Assembly: GCA_041690355.1 (NCBI GenBank)
Contig: JAWLHK010000012.1
Coordinates: 56,152-120,151 of the forward strand
From: JAWLHK01 sp041690355 [NCBI: bacterium]
GTDB taxonomy: Bacteria; J088; JAWLBW01
Length of the DNA: 64,000 nt
Direction: 5' to 3'
The notes under the pieces were generated by a model. That model was given only the letters and a program-made list of their open reading frames with translations, was not told the origin of the DNA and made no database searches. Positions 41,280 through 50,934 of the stretch are shown here, one piece after another (position 1 is the stretch's first letter; each line of letters starts with the position of its first letter). The position numbers were made by a program, and so were the translations under genes.

Positions 41280-41905
41280 GAGCCCACCTGTTCGCAGACG
41301 GCCCGCAGGCGCGCGACCAGATCCTTCACGGCGGCGCTGCGCGTCTTCAGGCTGGCCCGGTTGACGATCAGGGCCGAGCTGATCTCGCGGATGACCTCGA
41401 CCTCTTCGAGGCCGTTCTCGAGCAGCGTGCGGCCCGAAGAGACCAGGTCAACGATGCAGTCGGAGAGTCCGGTCAGCGGCGCCAGCTCGATGGAACCGTA
41501 GAGCTTCACGATCTCGATCTGACGGCCGCGCGCGCTGAAGAACTGCTCGGCCAGCCGCGGATATTTCGTGGCCACGACCAGCGGCTGCGGTTCGCTCTGA
41601 TCTCCCTTGCGGCGCGCGACGCTCAGCCGGCACCTGCCGATGCCGAGATCGAGCGGTTCGTAGACGTCGGGCGCCGCTTCGAGCAGCGTATCCTTACCGA
41701 CGATGCCGAGATCGGCCGCGCCGTGCTCCACATAAACGGGCACGTCCGTGGCGCGCACGATCATGACGCGCAGATTGTCTTCGGGCACTTCATGGATGAG
41801 CAGGCGCGAGTCACCCGTCCACGCTGCGGGGTTGAACCCGGCGCGGCGGAAGAGTTCGGCGGCTTCTTCCAGAATGCGGCCCTTGGCCATCGCGATCGTC
41901 AGCAT
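41276..41905 (-). CDS. hisG: ATP phosphoribosyltransferase, short form HisG
   Basis: First, regulated step of histidine synthesis. 209 residues: the short form that lacks the ACT-like regulatory domain and normally needs HisZ. TIAMAKGRILEEAAELFRRAG, ATDVPVYVEHGAADLGIVGKDTLLE, VATKYPRLAEQFF, LYGSIELAPLTGLSDCIVDLVSSGRTLLENGL. No hisZ is in the window, so it must lie elsewhere. It starts 17 bp after murA and overlaps hisD (ATGA). Confidence 0.95.
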   Translation of the reverse strand: MLTIAMAKGRILEEAAELFRRAGFNPAAWTGDSRLLIHEVPEDNLRVMIVRATDVPVYVEHGAADLGIVGKDTLLEAAPDVYEPLDLGIGRCRLSVARRKGDQSEPQPLVVATKYPRLAEQFFSARGRQIEIVKLYGSIELAPLTGLSDCIVDLVSSGRTLLENGLEEVEVIREISSALIVNRASLKTRSAAVKDLVARLRAVCEQVGS

Positions 41906-41922
41906 GATTCCCTTGCCATCCG

Positions 41923-43188
41923 TCAGAACAGGGTCGGCTCGCGCACCCGCTCGACACGGGCCCCCAGCGCCGACAGTTTCTCTTCGATCTTCTCGTATCC
42001 GCGATCCAGGTGGTAAATGCGGTTCACCTGGGTCGTTCCCTCGGCCACCAGCCCGGCGAGCACGAGCGCGGCGCTGGCGCGCAGATCGCTCGCCATCACG
42101 GGGGCGCCGAAGAGCCGCGGCACGCCGCGCACGGTGGCGGTTTTACCCTCCACTTCAATCTGCGCGCCCATGCGGCGCAGCTCGCTCACGTGCATGAAGC
42201 GGTTCTCGAAGACGTTCTCGGTCATGACGCTCGTGCCGTCGCTCAGGCACTGCAGCGCCATGAGCTGCGCCTGCATGTCGGTGGGGAATCCGGGGTACGG
42301 CCAGGTCTTCACGGAAATTCCCTTCGGCGCGCGATCGAGCGAAGCGCGGATCCAGTCGGGCCCGATTTCGAGGGTGACGCCGGCTTCGCGCAGTTTCTCG
42401 AGCAGCGGCTCCTGGTGCCGCGGATCGCAGTGGGTCACGCGCACGTCGCCGCGTGTAATCGCGGCGGCGCAGAGAAACGTGCCCGCTTCGATGCGGTCGG
42501 CGATGACCGAATGCCGTACGGGGCGCAGCTCGCGCACCCCTTCGACGCGGATGACGTCGGTGCCCGCTCCCTGAATCCTGGCGCCGGCCTTGGTGAGAAA
42601 ATCCGCCAGATCGACAATTTCCGGTTCGCGGGCGGCGTTCTCGATGATCGTCTCGCCTTCGGCCAGGGTCGCGGCCATGAGCACGTTCTCGGTGCCGCCG
42701 ACCGTCGAGATGTCGAAGTAGATGCGCGCGCCGCGCAGGCGATCAGCCGAGGCCTCGACGTAGCCGTGCTTGAGCTCGACCTTCGCGCCCAGCTTCTCGA
42801 ATCCCTTGAGGTGCAGATCGATGGGGCGCTCGCCGATGGCGCATCCGCCGGGCAGGCTGACACGCGCCTTGCCCCAGCGGGCGAGCAGCGGCCCCAGCAC
42901 GAGCACCGAGGCGCGCATGGTGCGCACGAGATCGTACGGCGCCTCGAACGTGTGCACGTTGTCAGCCGAGATGGCCAGCGTGTCGCCATCGCGGCGCACG
43001 GTCGTCCCCAGCGTCTCCATCAGGCCGCCCATGGTGCGGATGTCCTTGAGGCCGGGCACGTTGCGCAGCACGCTCTCGCCCTCGGTCAGCAGCGCGGCTG
43101 CCATGAGGGGAAGCGCAGAGTTCTTGGAGCCCGAGGTGCGGACTTCACCGGCGAGCCGATACCCGCCTTCGATGACGATCGATTCCAT
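41923..43188 (-). CDS. murA: UDP-N-acetylglucosamine 1-carboxyvinyltransferase MurA
   Basis: First committed step of peptidoglycan synthesis. 421 residues, standard. [47 protein letters not shown], catalytic Cys in [24 protein letters not shown] (so fosfomycin-sensitive type, no Asp replacement), [27 protein letters not shown]. In many Gram-negatives murA precedes hisG, as here. 73 bp separate it from prmC. Confidence 0.95.
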   Translation of the reverse strand: MESIVIEGGYRLAGEVRTSGSKNSALPLMAAALLTEGESVLRNVPGLKDIRTMGGLMETLGTTVRRDGDTLAISADNVHTFEAPYDLVRTMRASVLVLGPLLARWGKARVSLPGGCAIGERPIDLHLKGFEKLGAKVELKHGYVEASADRLRGARIYFDISTVGGTENVLMAATLAEGETIIENAAREPEIVDLADFLTKAGARIQGAGTDVIRVEGVRELRPVRHSVIADRIEAGTFLCAAAITRGDVRVTHCDPRHQEPLLEKLREAGVTLEIGPDWIRASLDRAPKGISVKTWPYPGFPTDMQAQLMALQCLSDGTSVMTENVFENRFMHVSELRRMGAQIEVEGKTATVRGVPRLFGAPVMASDLRASAALVLAGLVAEGTTQVNRIYHLDRGYEKIEEKLSALGARVERVREPTLF

Positions 43189-43261
43189 GTGGAAAGCGCA
43201 GGGTTTTCAGTGGACGAAAAAGCGGCGGCGGGCCGGTCCCCGGCCGCATGCCGTGAATCTT

Positions 43262-44128
43262 TTATTGTCGCCGATGCGCAACGAAAAGTCTCGGAATGCC
43301 CGCGAGGTCGTTTTCGAAGGCCGGCGCCCAGCCGCGCGCCGCGAGCAGATCGGCGATGGCGTCGCGCTCGCCCGCGCCGAACTCGCAGGCCCAGAACCCG
43401 CCGTCGCGCAGCAGCGTCGGCAGCCCGTCGGCGAGGACCGTGATTGCTTCGAGCCCCGTCGGCCCCGCATAGAGCGCCACGTGGGGCTCGTATTCCTTCA
43501 CCCCCGGTTCGACGCGGGGGTCACCGTCGGCGATATACGGGGGGTTGGCGACGACGAAATCGAACGTGAGGCCCGCCAGCGGTTCGACCCAGCTGCCGCT
43601 GTGGAAACGGATGCGCTCCGAGACGCCGTGCGCCTCGGCGTTTTCGCGGGCGAGGGCCAGGGCCGCCTCGTCGACCTCGACGGCGTGCACAGTCGCCTGC
43701 GGATATTCGGCGGCCAGCGTGACCGCGATGGCCCCCGAGCCGGTCCCCAGATCGGCCGCCGTCCAGGCGGCGTCGCGGTCGGGCCGCAGGCGCAGGACGG
43801 CGTCGATGAGCAGCTCGGTCTCGGGCCGGGGGATCAGCGCACGGCGGTCGGTTCTGAAGACGCGGCCGTAGAATTCCTTCTCGCCGATCAGGTAGGCCAC
43901 CGGCTCGCCCGCGGCGCGGCGGCGCACGAGCTCCCGATAGGCGGCCCGTTCGGCATCGGTGACCGGCTTGTCGAAATCCACGTACAGGCGGATGCGCTCG
44001 GTCTTCAGAACGTGCGCCAGCAACAGCTCGGCATCAAGACGGCCGCTGGGAGACCCTTTTTCGGCCAGATACCGGGCCGAAGTCTGCAGCAGACGCATGG
44101 TCGTCCAGACTTCCGGCTCCGCGGTCAC
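43262..44128 (-). CDS. prmC: Release-factor glutamine methyltransferase PrmC
   Basis: Methylates the GGQ glutamine of release factors. About 288 residues. N-terminal helical domain ([52 protein letters not shown]), SAM motif [15 protein letters not shown] and the substrate loop [13 protein letters not shown] (NPPY). The ATG overlaps the prfA stop (ATGA), the classical prfA-prmC pair. Confidence 0.93.
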   Translation of the reverse strand: MTAEPEVWTTMRLLQTSARYLAEKGSPSGRLDAELLLAHVLKTERIRLYVDFDKPVTDAERAAYRELVRRRAAGEPVAYLIGEKEFYGRVFRTDRRALIPRPETELLIDAVLRLRPDRDAAWTAADLGTGSGAIAVTLAAEYPQATVHAVEVDEAALALARENAEAHGVSERIRFHSGSWVEPLAGLTFDFVVANPPYIADGDPRVEPGVKEYEPHVALYAGPTGLEAITVLADGLPTLLRDGGFWACEFGAGERDAIADLLAARGWAPAFENDLAGIPRLFVAHRRQ

Positions 44129-45204
44129 GACTCCCTCGTCGCGCCCTGGAGCGCCTCGGCCTGGTAGTGCGAGATGAGCGGATCGAGCAGCTCATCGAGG
44201 CCGCCGTCGATCACGCTCTGCAGGTTGTAGATCGTGAGCCCGATGCGGTGATCGGTGATGCGCGACTGGGGAAAGTTGTAGGTGCGGATCTTGGCCGATC
44301 GATCGCCCGAGCCGACCATGGCCCGGCGCGCCTCGCTGATCTCGGCCGCCTGCGCCGCCTGGGCGGCGTCGAGCAGCCGGCTGCGCAGCACCTTCATGGC
44401 CTTGATCTTGTTCTTGAGCTGGCTTTTCTCGTCCTGGCACGAGACGCTGATGCCCGTCGGCAGGTGCGTGATGCGCACGGCGCTGTCGGTCGTGTTCACG
44501 CTCTGGCCGCCGGGGCCGCTCGAGCGGAAAACGTCGATGCGCAGGTCCTTGTCGGCGATCTGCACGTCGACCTCTTCGGCCTCGGGGAGCACGGCCACGG
44601 TGACGGCGCTCGTGTGGATGCGTCCCTGGGCCTCGGTGGCGGGCACGCGCTGCACGCGGTGCACGCCGCTCTCGAATTTCATACGCGAGTAGACGTCGCG
44701 CCCCGAAAGGCCGCAGACGATTTCCTTGTATCCGCCCAGCCCGGTTTCGCTGGCCGAGAGGATCTCCATGCGCCAGCCGCGCCGTTCGGCATAGCGCGTG
44801 TACATGCGGAAGAGATCGGCGGCGAACAGGCCGGCCTCTTCGCCGCCGGTGCCGGCGCGGATTTCGAGGATGACGTCCTTGCTGTCGTTCGGGTCTTTGG
44901 GCAGGAGGGCGATCTTGAGGCGGAACTCGAGATCCTCGATGCGCGCCGACAGGCTCTCGACGTCGGCCTGGGCCATCTCGCGGATCTCGGGGTCGCTCTC
45001 GCGCAGCATCTCGCGCGCCCCGGCCAGATCGCTGCTGACCTTGCGGAACTCGCGGTACAGGCCGACGACCTCTTCGAGGCTTGCCGACTCGCGCGCGCAC
45101 TCCTGAAAACGGCGCGGGTTCGCGTTGACCTCCGGATCGCTCATGAGGCGACCCAGTTCTTCGTAGCGCGCTTCGACCGCGTCGAGTTTACGTTCGAGAT
45201 CCAC
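44125..45204 (-). CDS. prfA: Peptide chain release factor 1
   Basis: Terminates translation at UAA and UAG. 359 residues. [57 protein letters not shown] (the PAT anticodon-like tripeptide of RF1), and the catalytic loop [24 protein letters not shown] with GGQ. It is followed by prmC with a 4-bp overlap. The rpmE terminator lies in the 100 bp upstream, so prfA probably has its own promoter. Confidence 0.96.
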   Translation of the reverse strand: MDLERKLDAVEARYEELGRLMSDPEVNANPRRFQECARESASLEEVVGLYREFRKVSSDLAGAREMLRESDPEIREMAQADVESLSARIEDLEFRLKIALLPKDPNDSKDVILEIRAGTGGEEAGLFAADLFRMYTRYAERRGWRMEILSASETGLGGYKEIVCGLSGRDVYSRMKFESGVHRVQRVPATEAQGRIHTSAVTVAVLPEAEEVDVQIADKDLRIDVFRSSGPGGQSVNTTDSAVRITHLPTGISVSCQDEKSQLKNKIKAMKVLRSRLLDAAQAAQAAEISEARRAMVGSGDRSAKIRTYNFPQSRITDHRIGLTIYNLQSVIDGGLDELLDPLISHYQAEALQGATRES

Positions 45205-45260
45205 GGTTATTCCGCGTAAAAGGGCGCGGGCTCAGGCGGCCCGGCCCGGAATCTGCGCAC

Positions 45261-45287
45261 AAAAAAAGCCCCTGGCGGGGCTTCTTC
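45261..45287 (-). terminator. Rho-independent terminator of rpmE
   Basis: On the minus strand AGCCCC-gcca-GGGGCT is followed by seven T, 18 bp after the rpmE stop. Confidence 0.9.
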
Positions 45288-45304
45288 GTCCGTCAGAGAA
45301 ACGG

Positions 45305-45511
45305 TCAGGACTTGGCTTTGTTGTAACGGCGCTGGAACTTCTCGACGCGACCGGCGGCGTCGACCAGCTTCTGCTTACCCGTGTAGAACGGATGGCACTG
45401 GGCGCAGATGGCCACGTGAATTTCGCCCACCGTCGTGCGCGTCTGCATGACGTTGCCGCATGCGCAGTGGATGTTGGCCGCTTCGTACTTGGGATGAATG
45501 CCCGCTTTCAC
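45305..45511 (-). CDS. rpmE: 50S ribosomal protein L31
   Basis: 68 residues, zinc form (C+). KAGIHPKYEAANIHCACGNVMQTRTTVGEIHVAICAQCHPFYTGKQKLVDAAGRVEKFQRRY carries the CxC and CxxC ligand pairs. The start is a GTG at 45511, chosen because it opens the family N-terminus (usually MKxGIHP) and is preceded by GAGGGT; the longer frame has no homology. Confidence 0.95.
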   Translation of the reverse strand: MKAGIHPKYEAANIHCACGNVMQTRTTVGEIHVAICAQCHPFYTGKQKLVDAAGRVEKFQRRYNKAKS

Positions 45512-45610
45512 AGTACCCTCACAAAATTCGGAGTCGAAACCTAAGATCTTATCAGGGTCGGCACGGCGGTGCAAGGGGACCCGGACCGGCCGCGGCACGT
45601 CCGAAACCCA

Positions 45611-45642
45611 TGCCCCAAGCCCGACGCCCAATGCCCGATCGG
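45611..45642. repeat. Heptamer array, GCCCGAC/CATTGGG family
   Basis: TGCCCCA-AGCCCGA-CGCCCAA-TGCCCGA-TCGG, period 7, intergenic between rpmE and the metallothionein-like gene. Related to the array at 4688-4711 on the other strand. Confidence 0.65.
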
Positions 45643-45682
45643 CAGGAGCCCGGCCAGGTCGCAGCTAAACCGTTGGTCTTAC

Positions 45683-45713
45683 TCAGGAATTAAGAATCAG
45701 GAATCAGGAATTC
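45683..45713. repeat. Heptamer array, AATCAGG family
   Basis: CAGGAAT-TAAGAAT-CAGGAAT-CAGGAAT, period 7, ending 9 bases before the 3' end of the metallothionein-like gene. Confidence 0.85.
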
Positions 45714-45721
45714 CGCCCTCG

Positions 45722-45967
45722 CTACTGGGCCCTTGCCCCCACGTGATCGACCAGCCCCTGACGCCCCTCATGGGCGGCGCAGCTGGCGCAGCAGAAAATC
45801 GTGTCGCCGTCTTCGACCCCGTGACCGATGACCCGGCAGCCGCAGTGGGCGCACGCCGGAGCCAGGGCGTGAATGGCGCATTCGAAACTGTCGAAGGTGT
45901 GGGTCGTCTCGCCCTGGATGACCTGGAATGCTTTGTCGTATTCGTTGTGGCAGACTTCGCACTGCAT
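45722..45967 (-). CDS. Small Cys-rich protein, prokaryotic-metallothionein-like
   Basis: 81 residues. Start MQCEVCHNEYDKAFQVIQGETTHTFDSFECAIHALAP, then CAHCGCRVIGHGVEDGDTIFCCASCAAHEG. It has two Cys clusters (CxxC; CxxCxC and CCxxC) with His residues, consistent with zinc-finger or metallothionein folds of the bacterial SmtA type. Binding of Zn or Cu is inferred. It is divergent from the GH36-like lipoprotein gene (142 bp). Confidence 0.72.
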   Translation of the reverse strand: MQCEVCHNEYDKAFQVIQGETTHTFDSFECAIHALAPACAHCGCRVIGHGVEDGDTIFCCASCAAHEGRQGLVDHVGARAQ

Positions 45968-46108
45968 ACGCTCGTTCTCCGGCAGAGAGGTTCTCGGCCA
46001 TTGTCGGGCCCTGGCGCGAGGCACGCGAGAGCGGCGCCCCGGATCCCGGCAGGGCGGCCCGGCGGTCGCTTCGTGCATGGATGCCGCCGGGGCGGGTACA
46101 CTTTGTCC

Positions 46109-48124
46109 ATGCTGAAACTCATTCTCCCCATCGCCGTGCTGGCGCTCGCCGCCTGTACGACCGAACCCGCGCCCGCGGCCCCCGCCTGCCGCGCCGACCT
46201 CGCCGACGCCGTCGACGGCCTGGATGCCGCCTTCGACGCCACGGGCTCCTGCGCCTCGGCGCTCACGCTCTCACTCTGGGTGGCCGTCGAAAAGGACGGC
46301 GGTTCGATCGTCTGGGTGCCCGCGGCCGAAGCCCCGCTCGCCATCGAGGGGAGCTGGGGGGCAGACGGGGACGCCTTCGTGCGCGACGTGACCCTGCGTA
46401 ATACGGGGTCGGCAGCCGCGACCGTCCACGGCCTGCTCTGGACGGGCACCCTGACGGGCGGCTCGCTGCAGGCCGACCGCATGCTGCACAACGGCTACCA
46501 GAGCTGGAACTACATGGGCATCGAAACGATCCCCGCGGACAATGGGGAACTGTTTGCGCCCACCGACGGGGCAGAAGTGTCGCTGCAGACGAGCGGCGGC
46601 CAGAACGAATTGACGCTCGAGGAGCTGCCCGGCCTGTCGTGGTGGTGGACGGCCGTGGGCGCGGCTTCGGACCAGGCCCTGATCGCCGGCGCCGACGGGG
46701 GCACGGTGTGGAAAACGTACTTCCTCGCCGAACGGGACGAAAGCGGCGACGTCACCTTCCAGATCGCCATGGGGCTGACGGGAGATCCGGTTGCGCTCGA
46801 CGCCGGTTCCGCCAGGTCTCTCGACGGCCTCTACCTGCGCTGGGACGACATCGGGAAGGGGCTCGACGCCTATGCCGAAACGGTGGCGGCGAAACATCCC
46901 CCCACGTTCGAGAAGGGGGCGCCGCTCGCCGGCTGGGGCTCGTGGAATCTCTACTATACGGATATCTCGGCCCCCACGCTGCGCGAAGACCTCGCCTGGC
47001 TCACGAGCGAACTCGACGGATTCGGACTCGATACCTTTCTACTCGACGACGGCTACCTCAATCATTGGGGGAGCTGGTCGGCCTCGGTCACGTTCGGCAC
47101 GTCGCTCGCGAACTGGGCCGGCGAGGTCAAGGCGGCCGGCATGAACCCGGCGATCTGGCTGGCGCCGATGTACGTCGACGTCAAGGATCCGGTCGTGACC
47201 GCGCACCCCGAGTGGTTCGTGCGCCGCGAAGACGGCTCGCTGCGCACCTTCAATAACTTCGGCCCCGACCACGCCGCCCTCGACATCACGCATCCCGACG
47301 CGCGCGCCTTCTTCCTCGATCAGCTCACGGCGCTGTGGGACGCGGGCTACCGCATTTTCAAGATCGACTTTCTCTTCGGCGCCGCCATCGAGGGGCAGCG
47401 GCAGACAACCGTCACGACGCTCGAATCCTATCAGTTGTGGATGAAGGCCATCCGCGACGCCGTGCCCGAAGCGCACCTGATCGGCTGCGGCGCCCCCATG
47501 CTCCCCTCGGTGGGCTGGGTCGACTCGATGCGCACGGGTCCCGACATCGCCTTCGTCGTGCTTCCCGACAACCGCTATCCCTTTCTCGCCGCGCAGGCCC
47601 GGCACACCGCCTACCGCCCATATACGGACAAGTGGTGGATTCTCGACGCCGACGTCGTGCTGCTGCGCGGGACGAACATCAGCGACGCCGAAGCGTGGAC
47701 CCACGTCGTCTCGGCCATGCTGAGCGGGGGGAACTATCTGCTCGGAGACGCGCGCCAGTCGACCGAGGCGCGCCTGGCCATGGCGCTGCGCACCGGGTTC
47801 GAGCAGCTGGCCGACGGCGTCGCGGCACGCCCGGTGGACTGGATGGCGACGGTGGATCCGAAGATTTTCGGCACGCCGCCCGAAGACCTGCAGGGGAAAA
47901 CCGCGTTGCCCCACGTCTGGGAAAAGACGGATCGCAACGGCGTGCGCTGGACCGCCGTGTACGGCTGGGAGCCGGGCGGCGAGTTCGCGGTGCGGCTCGA
48001 TTCGACGGCGGTGGAAGTGATTCCGCCCGCGGATCTGTCCGGTACCGCCACGTTCGTGAAGGCACCCGCGGGGCCGATCGCCGTCGACCGCCACGCCGTC
48101 CGCCTCTTCCGCAGCCGGCCTTGA
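46109..48124 (+). CDS. GH36-like alpha-galactosidase lipoprotein
   Basis: About 671 residues. Signal peptide LKLILPIAVLALAACTTEP with lipobox LAAC. An N-terminal beta-sandwich (50-260; RMLHNGYQSWNYMG) leads into a TIM barrel (260-560; GWGSWNLYYTDIS, FLLDDGYLNHWGSW, MNPAIWLAPMYVD). The nucleophile Asp is in YRIFKIDFLFG and the acid/base Asp in MRTGPDIAF, as in melibiases. Exported hydrolysis of alpha-galactosides or related glycans at the outer membrane is likely. TACACT ends 6 bases before the ATG, and no Shine-Dalgarno is seen: possibly leaderless. Confidence 0.85.
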   Translation: MLKLILPIAVLALAACTTEPAPAAPACRADLADAVDGLDAAFDATGSCASALTLSLWVAVEKDGGSIVWVPAAEAPLAIEGSWGADGDAFVRDVTLRNTGSAAATVHGLLWTGTLTGGSLQADRMLHNGYQSWNYMGIETIPADNGELFAPTDGAEVSLQTSGGQNELTLEELPGLSWWWTAVGAASDQALIAGADGGTVWKTYFLAERDESGDVTFQIAMGLTGDPVALDAGSARSLDGLYLRWDDIGKGLDAYAETVAAKHPPTFEKGAPLAGWGSWNLYYTDISAPTLREDLAWLTSELDGFGLDTFLLDDGYLNHWGSWSASVTFGTSLANWAGEVKAAGMNPAIWLAPMYVDVKDPVVTAHPEWFVRREDGSLRTFNNFGPDHAALDITHPDARAFFLDQLTALWDAGYRIFKIDFLFGAAIEGQRQTTVTTLESYQLWMKAIRDAVPEAHLIGCGAPMLPSVGWVDSMRTGPDIAFVVLPDNRYPFLAAQARHTAYRPYTDKWWILDADVVLLRGTNISDAEAWTHVVSAMLSGGNYLLGDARQSTEARLAMALRTGFEQLADGVAARPVDWMATVDPKIFGTPPEDLQGKTALPHVWEKTDRNGVRWTAVYGWEPGGEFAVRLDSTAVEVIPPADLSGTATFVKAPAGPIAVDRHAVRLFRSRP

Positions 48125-48138
48125 GTCCTCAGCCCTGC

Positions 48139-48178
48139 GAATCAGGAATCGAGAATCAGGAATCAGGAATTCAGAATT
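48139..48178. repeat. Heptamer array, AATCAGG family
   Basis: GAATCAG-GAATCGA-GAATCAG-GAATCAG-GAATTCA-GAATT, period 7, between the GH36-like gene and dcd. It ends directly at the -10-like TATAAT of dcd. Confidence 0.85.
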
Positions 48179-48180
48179 GA

Positions 48181-48186
48181 TATAAT
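48181..48186 (+). promoter_or_regulatory. Candidate -10 element of dcd
   Basis: Perfect TATAAT 37 bases before the dcd ATG. The -35 position falls in the heptamer array (TCAGGAAT) and is poor, so either the array provides an unusual -35 or another activator is used. Confidence 0.45.
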
Positions 48187-48223
48187 CCCCGCTTTCACCC
48201 CGGGGCGCGCAGAGGAACGAACG

Positions 48224-48790
48224 ATGGCCATCAAGTGTGACAAGTGGATCCGGAAAATGGCGACCGAGCACGGCATGATCGAGCCGTTCGCCGATGAACA
48301 GGTGGGCAAGGGGATCATTTCGTACGGGGTCAGCTCGTACGGCTACGATCTGCGGGTGGCCGACGAGTTCAAGATCTTCACGAACATCAACGCGACCATC
48401 GTCGACCCGAAAGCCTTCGACCCGAAGAGCTTCGTCGACTTCAAGGGGGACGTCTGCATCGTGCCCCCCAACTCGTTTGCCCTGGCGCGCACGGTCGAGT
48501 ACTTCCGCATTCCCCGCAACGTGCTCACCGTCTGCGTGGGCAAGAGCACCTACGCCCGCTGCGGCATCATCGTCAACGTCACCCCGTTCGAGCCCGAGTG
48601 GGAAGGGTTCGTGACCCTCGAGATCTCGAATACGACCCCGCTGCCCGCCAAGATCTACGCGAATGAGGGGCTGGCCCAGGTCATCTTCTTCGAGGCCGAC
48701 GAAGTCTGCGAGCGCAGCTACGCCGACCGCAGCGGGAAATACATGAAGCAGGGGCGCGAAGTGACCCTCCCCCGCATTCTGCCCGGCTGA
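48224..48790 (+). CDS. dcd: dCTP deaminase
   Basis: Converts dCTP to dUTP for thymidylate synthesis. 188 residues. [72 protein letters not shown] with the catalytic Glu in [20 protein letters not shown] near the C-terminus is the usual mono-functional Dcd ending. It is followed after 9 bp by a CPBP protease gene. Confidence 0.95.
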   Translation: MAIKCDKWIRKMATEHGMIEPFADEQVGKGIISYGVSSYGYDLRVADEFKIFTNINATIVDPKAFDPKSFVDFKGDVCIVPPNSFALARTVEYFRIPRNVLTVCVGKSTYARCGIIVNVTPFEPEWEGFVTLEISNTTPLPAKIYANEGLAQVIFFEADEVCERSYADRSGKYMKQGREVTLPRILPG

Positions 48791-48799
48791 GGATTCAAG

Positions 48800-49486
48800 G
48801 TGCACTCTGAACCGCGGCGCGATCGCCTCGGCCGCCTGAGCCCCGGCGGCGAGGTGGCGCTCGTCATGGCGCTCACCTATGCCGTCATCTTCGGTACGGC
48901 CGCCGCCGGGGTCTTCACCTGGTTCGCCTACGCCATCTTTCTCTACCTGCCGGTGGGGGTCGCCTGGCTGCGTAACGAAGATTTCGCGCGCTACGGCCTG
49001 CTCGTCGCCGATCGCCGGCGTACGGTGCGCGAGGCAATCGGCAACGCGCTGGTCATTTTTCCGCTCTTCACGCTGGGATACGCCATCGCGCTGCGGTGGG
49101 TTCCCCAGCTCCCCCCGCTCCGGTTCGGCTTCGACGCCGACGTCGGCCAGGTGCTGCTTTTTGCCCTGCTGCAGGTGGTCGTGGTCGGCCTCGCCGAAGA
49201 GTACTTCTACCGCGGATACCTGCAGGAGCGCCTCGATCGCATCTGGCCCCCGCGCTGGCGCCTGCTGGGCGCCGTAGTGGGCCCCGGCTGGATCGTACAG
49301 TCGGTGCTCTTCGCCGTGGGCCATCTGGGGCAGGGTCTCAACCCCGGGCGCCTCGCCACGTTCTTTCCCGGGCTCTGGTTCGGGTGGGTCAAGGCCCGCA
49401 CGGGCAATGTTTATGCGGGCATCGCGCTGCACGCTTTGGCGAACCTGCTGATCGCCTGGCTGCAGGGCCAGGCGGTCGGCGGCTGA
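48800..49486 (+). CDS. CPBP-family intramembrane metalloprotease
   Basis: About 228 residues with six to eight membrane segments. The motif VVVVGLAEEYFYRGYLQERLD (EExxxR) and the His residues in LFAVGHLGQG and IALHALANLLIAW form the CPBP/Rce1/MroQ active site. Start is GTG at 48800 after GGATTCAAGG. Substrates unknown; members act on prenylated proteins, peptides or immunity. It shares a short spacing with dcd. Confidence 0.88.
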   Translation: MHSEPRRDRLGRLSPGGEVALVMALTYAVIFGTAAAGVFTWFAYAIFLYLPVGVAWLRNEDFARYGLLVADRRRTVREAIGNALVIFPLFTLGYAIALRWVPQLPPLRFGFDADVGQVLLFALLQVVVVGLAEEYFYRGYLQERLDRIWPPRWRLLGAVVGPGWIVQSVLFAVGHLGQGLNPGRLATFFPGLWFGWVKARTGNVYAGIALHALANLLIAWLQGQAVGG

Positions 49487-49593
49487 CCCCCGCGGCGGCC
49501 CGTTTTTCTGGCTGCCTGCCGGGCGTTCGGGGGCCGGGGAGAAAAAGAGACCCCGATTCCGTAAAGAAATCAGCCAATTGGCGGGGGTGTGAG

Positions 49594-49622
49594 TTGCGGC
49601 ACAGTAATCATTCGGCTAGAAT
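49594..49622 (+). promoter_or_regulatory. Candidate mglBA promoter (TTGCGG-17-TAGAAT)
   Basis: TTGCGG (49594-49599), 17 bp, TAGAAT (49617-49622), 72 bases before the mglB ATG. AGGAGCAG near 49679 is a good ribosome site for the ATG at 49694. Nothing else is seen in the 207-bp gap. Confidence 0.6.
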
Positions 49623-49693
49623 GGTTACGTCTCTCAGAGGCCTGTCCTCCGAGGGGCAGGGGTGTCTAACTTTCCGCAGGAGCAGCAGTCGCT

Positions 49694-50188
49694 ATGGCCG
49701 GGACCCAGTTGGTCATGTACGAAGAGGAGTTTCAGAAGATAAACTCCGTCATCGAGCGTCTGGCGCGCGAGGCCAATGCGAAGTTGATCTTTCTGGTCGA
49801 CAAGAACGGCCAGCTGATCGCCAACTGCGGCGAGACCGAAAACATCGACACGACCAGCCTCGCCAGCCTGACCGCCGGCAACATCGCCGCCACGGGCGGC
49901 CTGGCCAAGCTGATCGGTGAAAAGGAATTTACGGTCCTTTTTCATGAGGGCGAAAAGGACAACATCCACATCTCTCTGATTGGCGCCCGGGTCATTCTGG
50001 TCGTCATCTTCGACGGACGTTCGTCCCTGGGGCTGATTCGACTGCGTGTCAAAAAGGCCGGCGAAGAGCTGCAGGGAATTTTCGATGCCCTGATGAAGAA
50101 AGTCGAGGCCGACGCCGGGGGTGGCGGGCTCGATTCGCCGTTTGCCGAGATCACAGACGAAGACATCGACAACCTTTTCAGTGATTGA
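49694..50188 (+). CDS. mglB: MglB-like Roadblock/LC7 GTPase-activating protein
   Basis: Roadblock-domain GAP for the polarity GTPase MglA. About 164 residues, as in Myxococcus. [91 protein letters not shown] is very close to known MglB. The acidic C-terminal tail ([18 protein letters not shown]) is kept. It is coupled to mglA with 11 bp between the two genes. Confidence 0.95.
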   Translation: MAGTQLVMYEEEFQKINSVIERLAREANAKLIFLVDKNGQLIANCGETENIDTTSLASLTAGNIAATGGLAKLIGEKEFTVLFHEGEKDNIHISLIGARVILVVIFDGRSSLGLIRLRVKKAGEELQGIFDALMKKVEADAGGGGLDSPFAEITDEDIDNLFSD

Positions 50189-50199
50189 ATCCGGACCGT

Positions 50200-50787
50200 A
50201 TGTCGTTCATCAACTACTCATCCCGCGAGATCAACTGCAAGATCGTCTACTACGGCCCGGGGCTGTGCGGTAAGACGACGAACCTGCAGTACATTTACGG
50301 CAAGACGTCGCCCGACGCCAAGGGAAAGATGATCTCGCTGGCGACCGAGACCGAGCGCACGCTCTTTTTCGACTTCCTCCCGTTGTCGCTGGGGGCGATT
50401 CGCGGCTTCAAGACGCGTTTCCACCTGTACACGGTGCCGGGGCAGGTGTTTTACGACGCCTCGCGAAAGCTGATTCTCAAGGGGGTCGACGGCGTCGTCT
50501 TCGTGGCCGACAGCCAGAACGAGCGCATGGACGCCAACATCGAGAGCCTCGAGAACCTGCGCGTGAACCTCAAGGAGCAGGGCTACGAGCTCGACAAGAT
50601 TCCCTACGTCGTGCAGTACAACAAGCGCGACCTCCCGAACGCCGCCTCGATGGAAGAGCTGCGCAAGGCGCTCAACCCGACGAACGTGCCTGATTTCGAG
50701 GCCGTCGCCCCGAAGGGGGTCGGCGTATTCGATACGCTGAAGGCAGTCAGCCGGCTGGTGCTGCTCGAGCTCAAACAGGGCAAGTAA
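50200..50787 (+). CDS. mglA: MglA-like Ras-family GTPase
   Basis: Cell-polarity and motility GTPase. 195 residues. P-loop [13 protein letters not shown], switch 2 [33 protein letters not shown] (TVPGQ in place of DTAGQ, as in MglA), base-recognition [22 protein letters not shown] is nearly identical to Myxococcus. The start at [16 protein letters not shown] is set by the family. No other motility gene is in the window, so a role in polarity of motility, pili or division is inferred from the family. Confidence 0.96.
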   Translation: MSFINYSSREINCKIVYYGPGLCGKTTNLQYIYGKTSPDAKGKMISLATETERTLFFDFLPLSLGAIRGFKTRFHLYTVPGQVFYDASRKLILKGVDGVVFVADSQNERMDANIESLENLRVNLKEQGYELDKIPYVVQYNKRDLPNAASMEELRKALNPTNVPDFEAVAPKGVGVFDTLKAVSRLVLLELKQGK

Positions 50788-50811
50788 TCGTCCGGCCAAC
50801 GGATTTTCAAC

Positions 50812-50839
50812 AGGGGCTTCTTCGGGAGCCCCTTTTTTT
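50812..50839 (+). terminator. Rho-independent terminator of mglBA
   Basis: AGGGGCT (50812-50818), loop, AGCCCCT (50827-50833), then seven T. Confidence 0.92.
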
Positions 50840-50934
50840 GTCTTTGGCCGGATTCGCGGGACGTGGTAAGATTTGGCGGACCGCAGAGCGGCCGCTCGGC
50901 GATCCATACCCCTTACTCATAACGAGGAATTCCT

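Noticed and set aside
47039-49432. 797-residue minus-strand frame
   Set aside because: Runs antisense across three recognised genes (GH36-like, dcd, CPBP protease).
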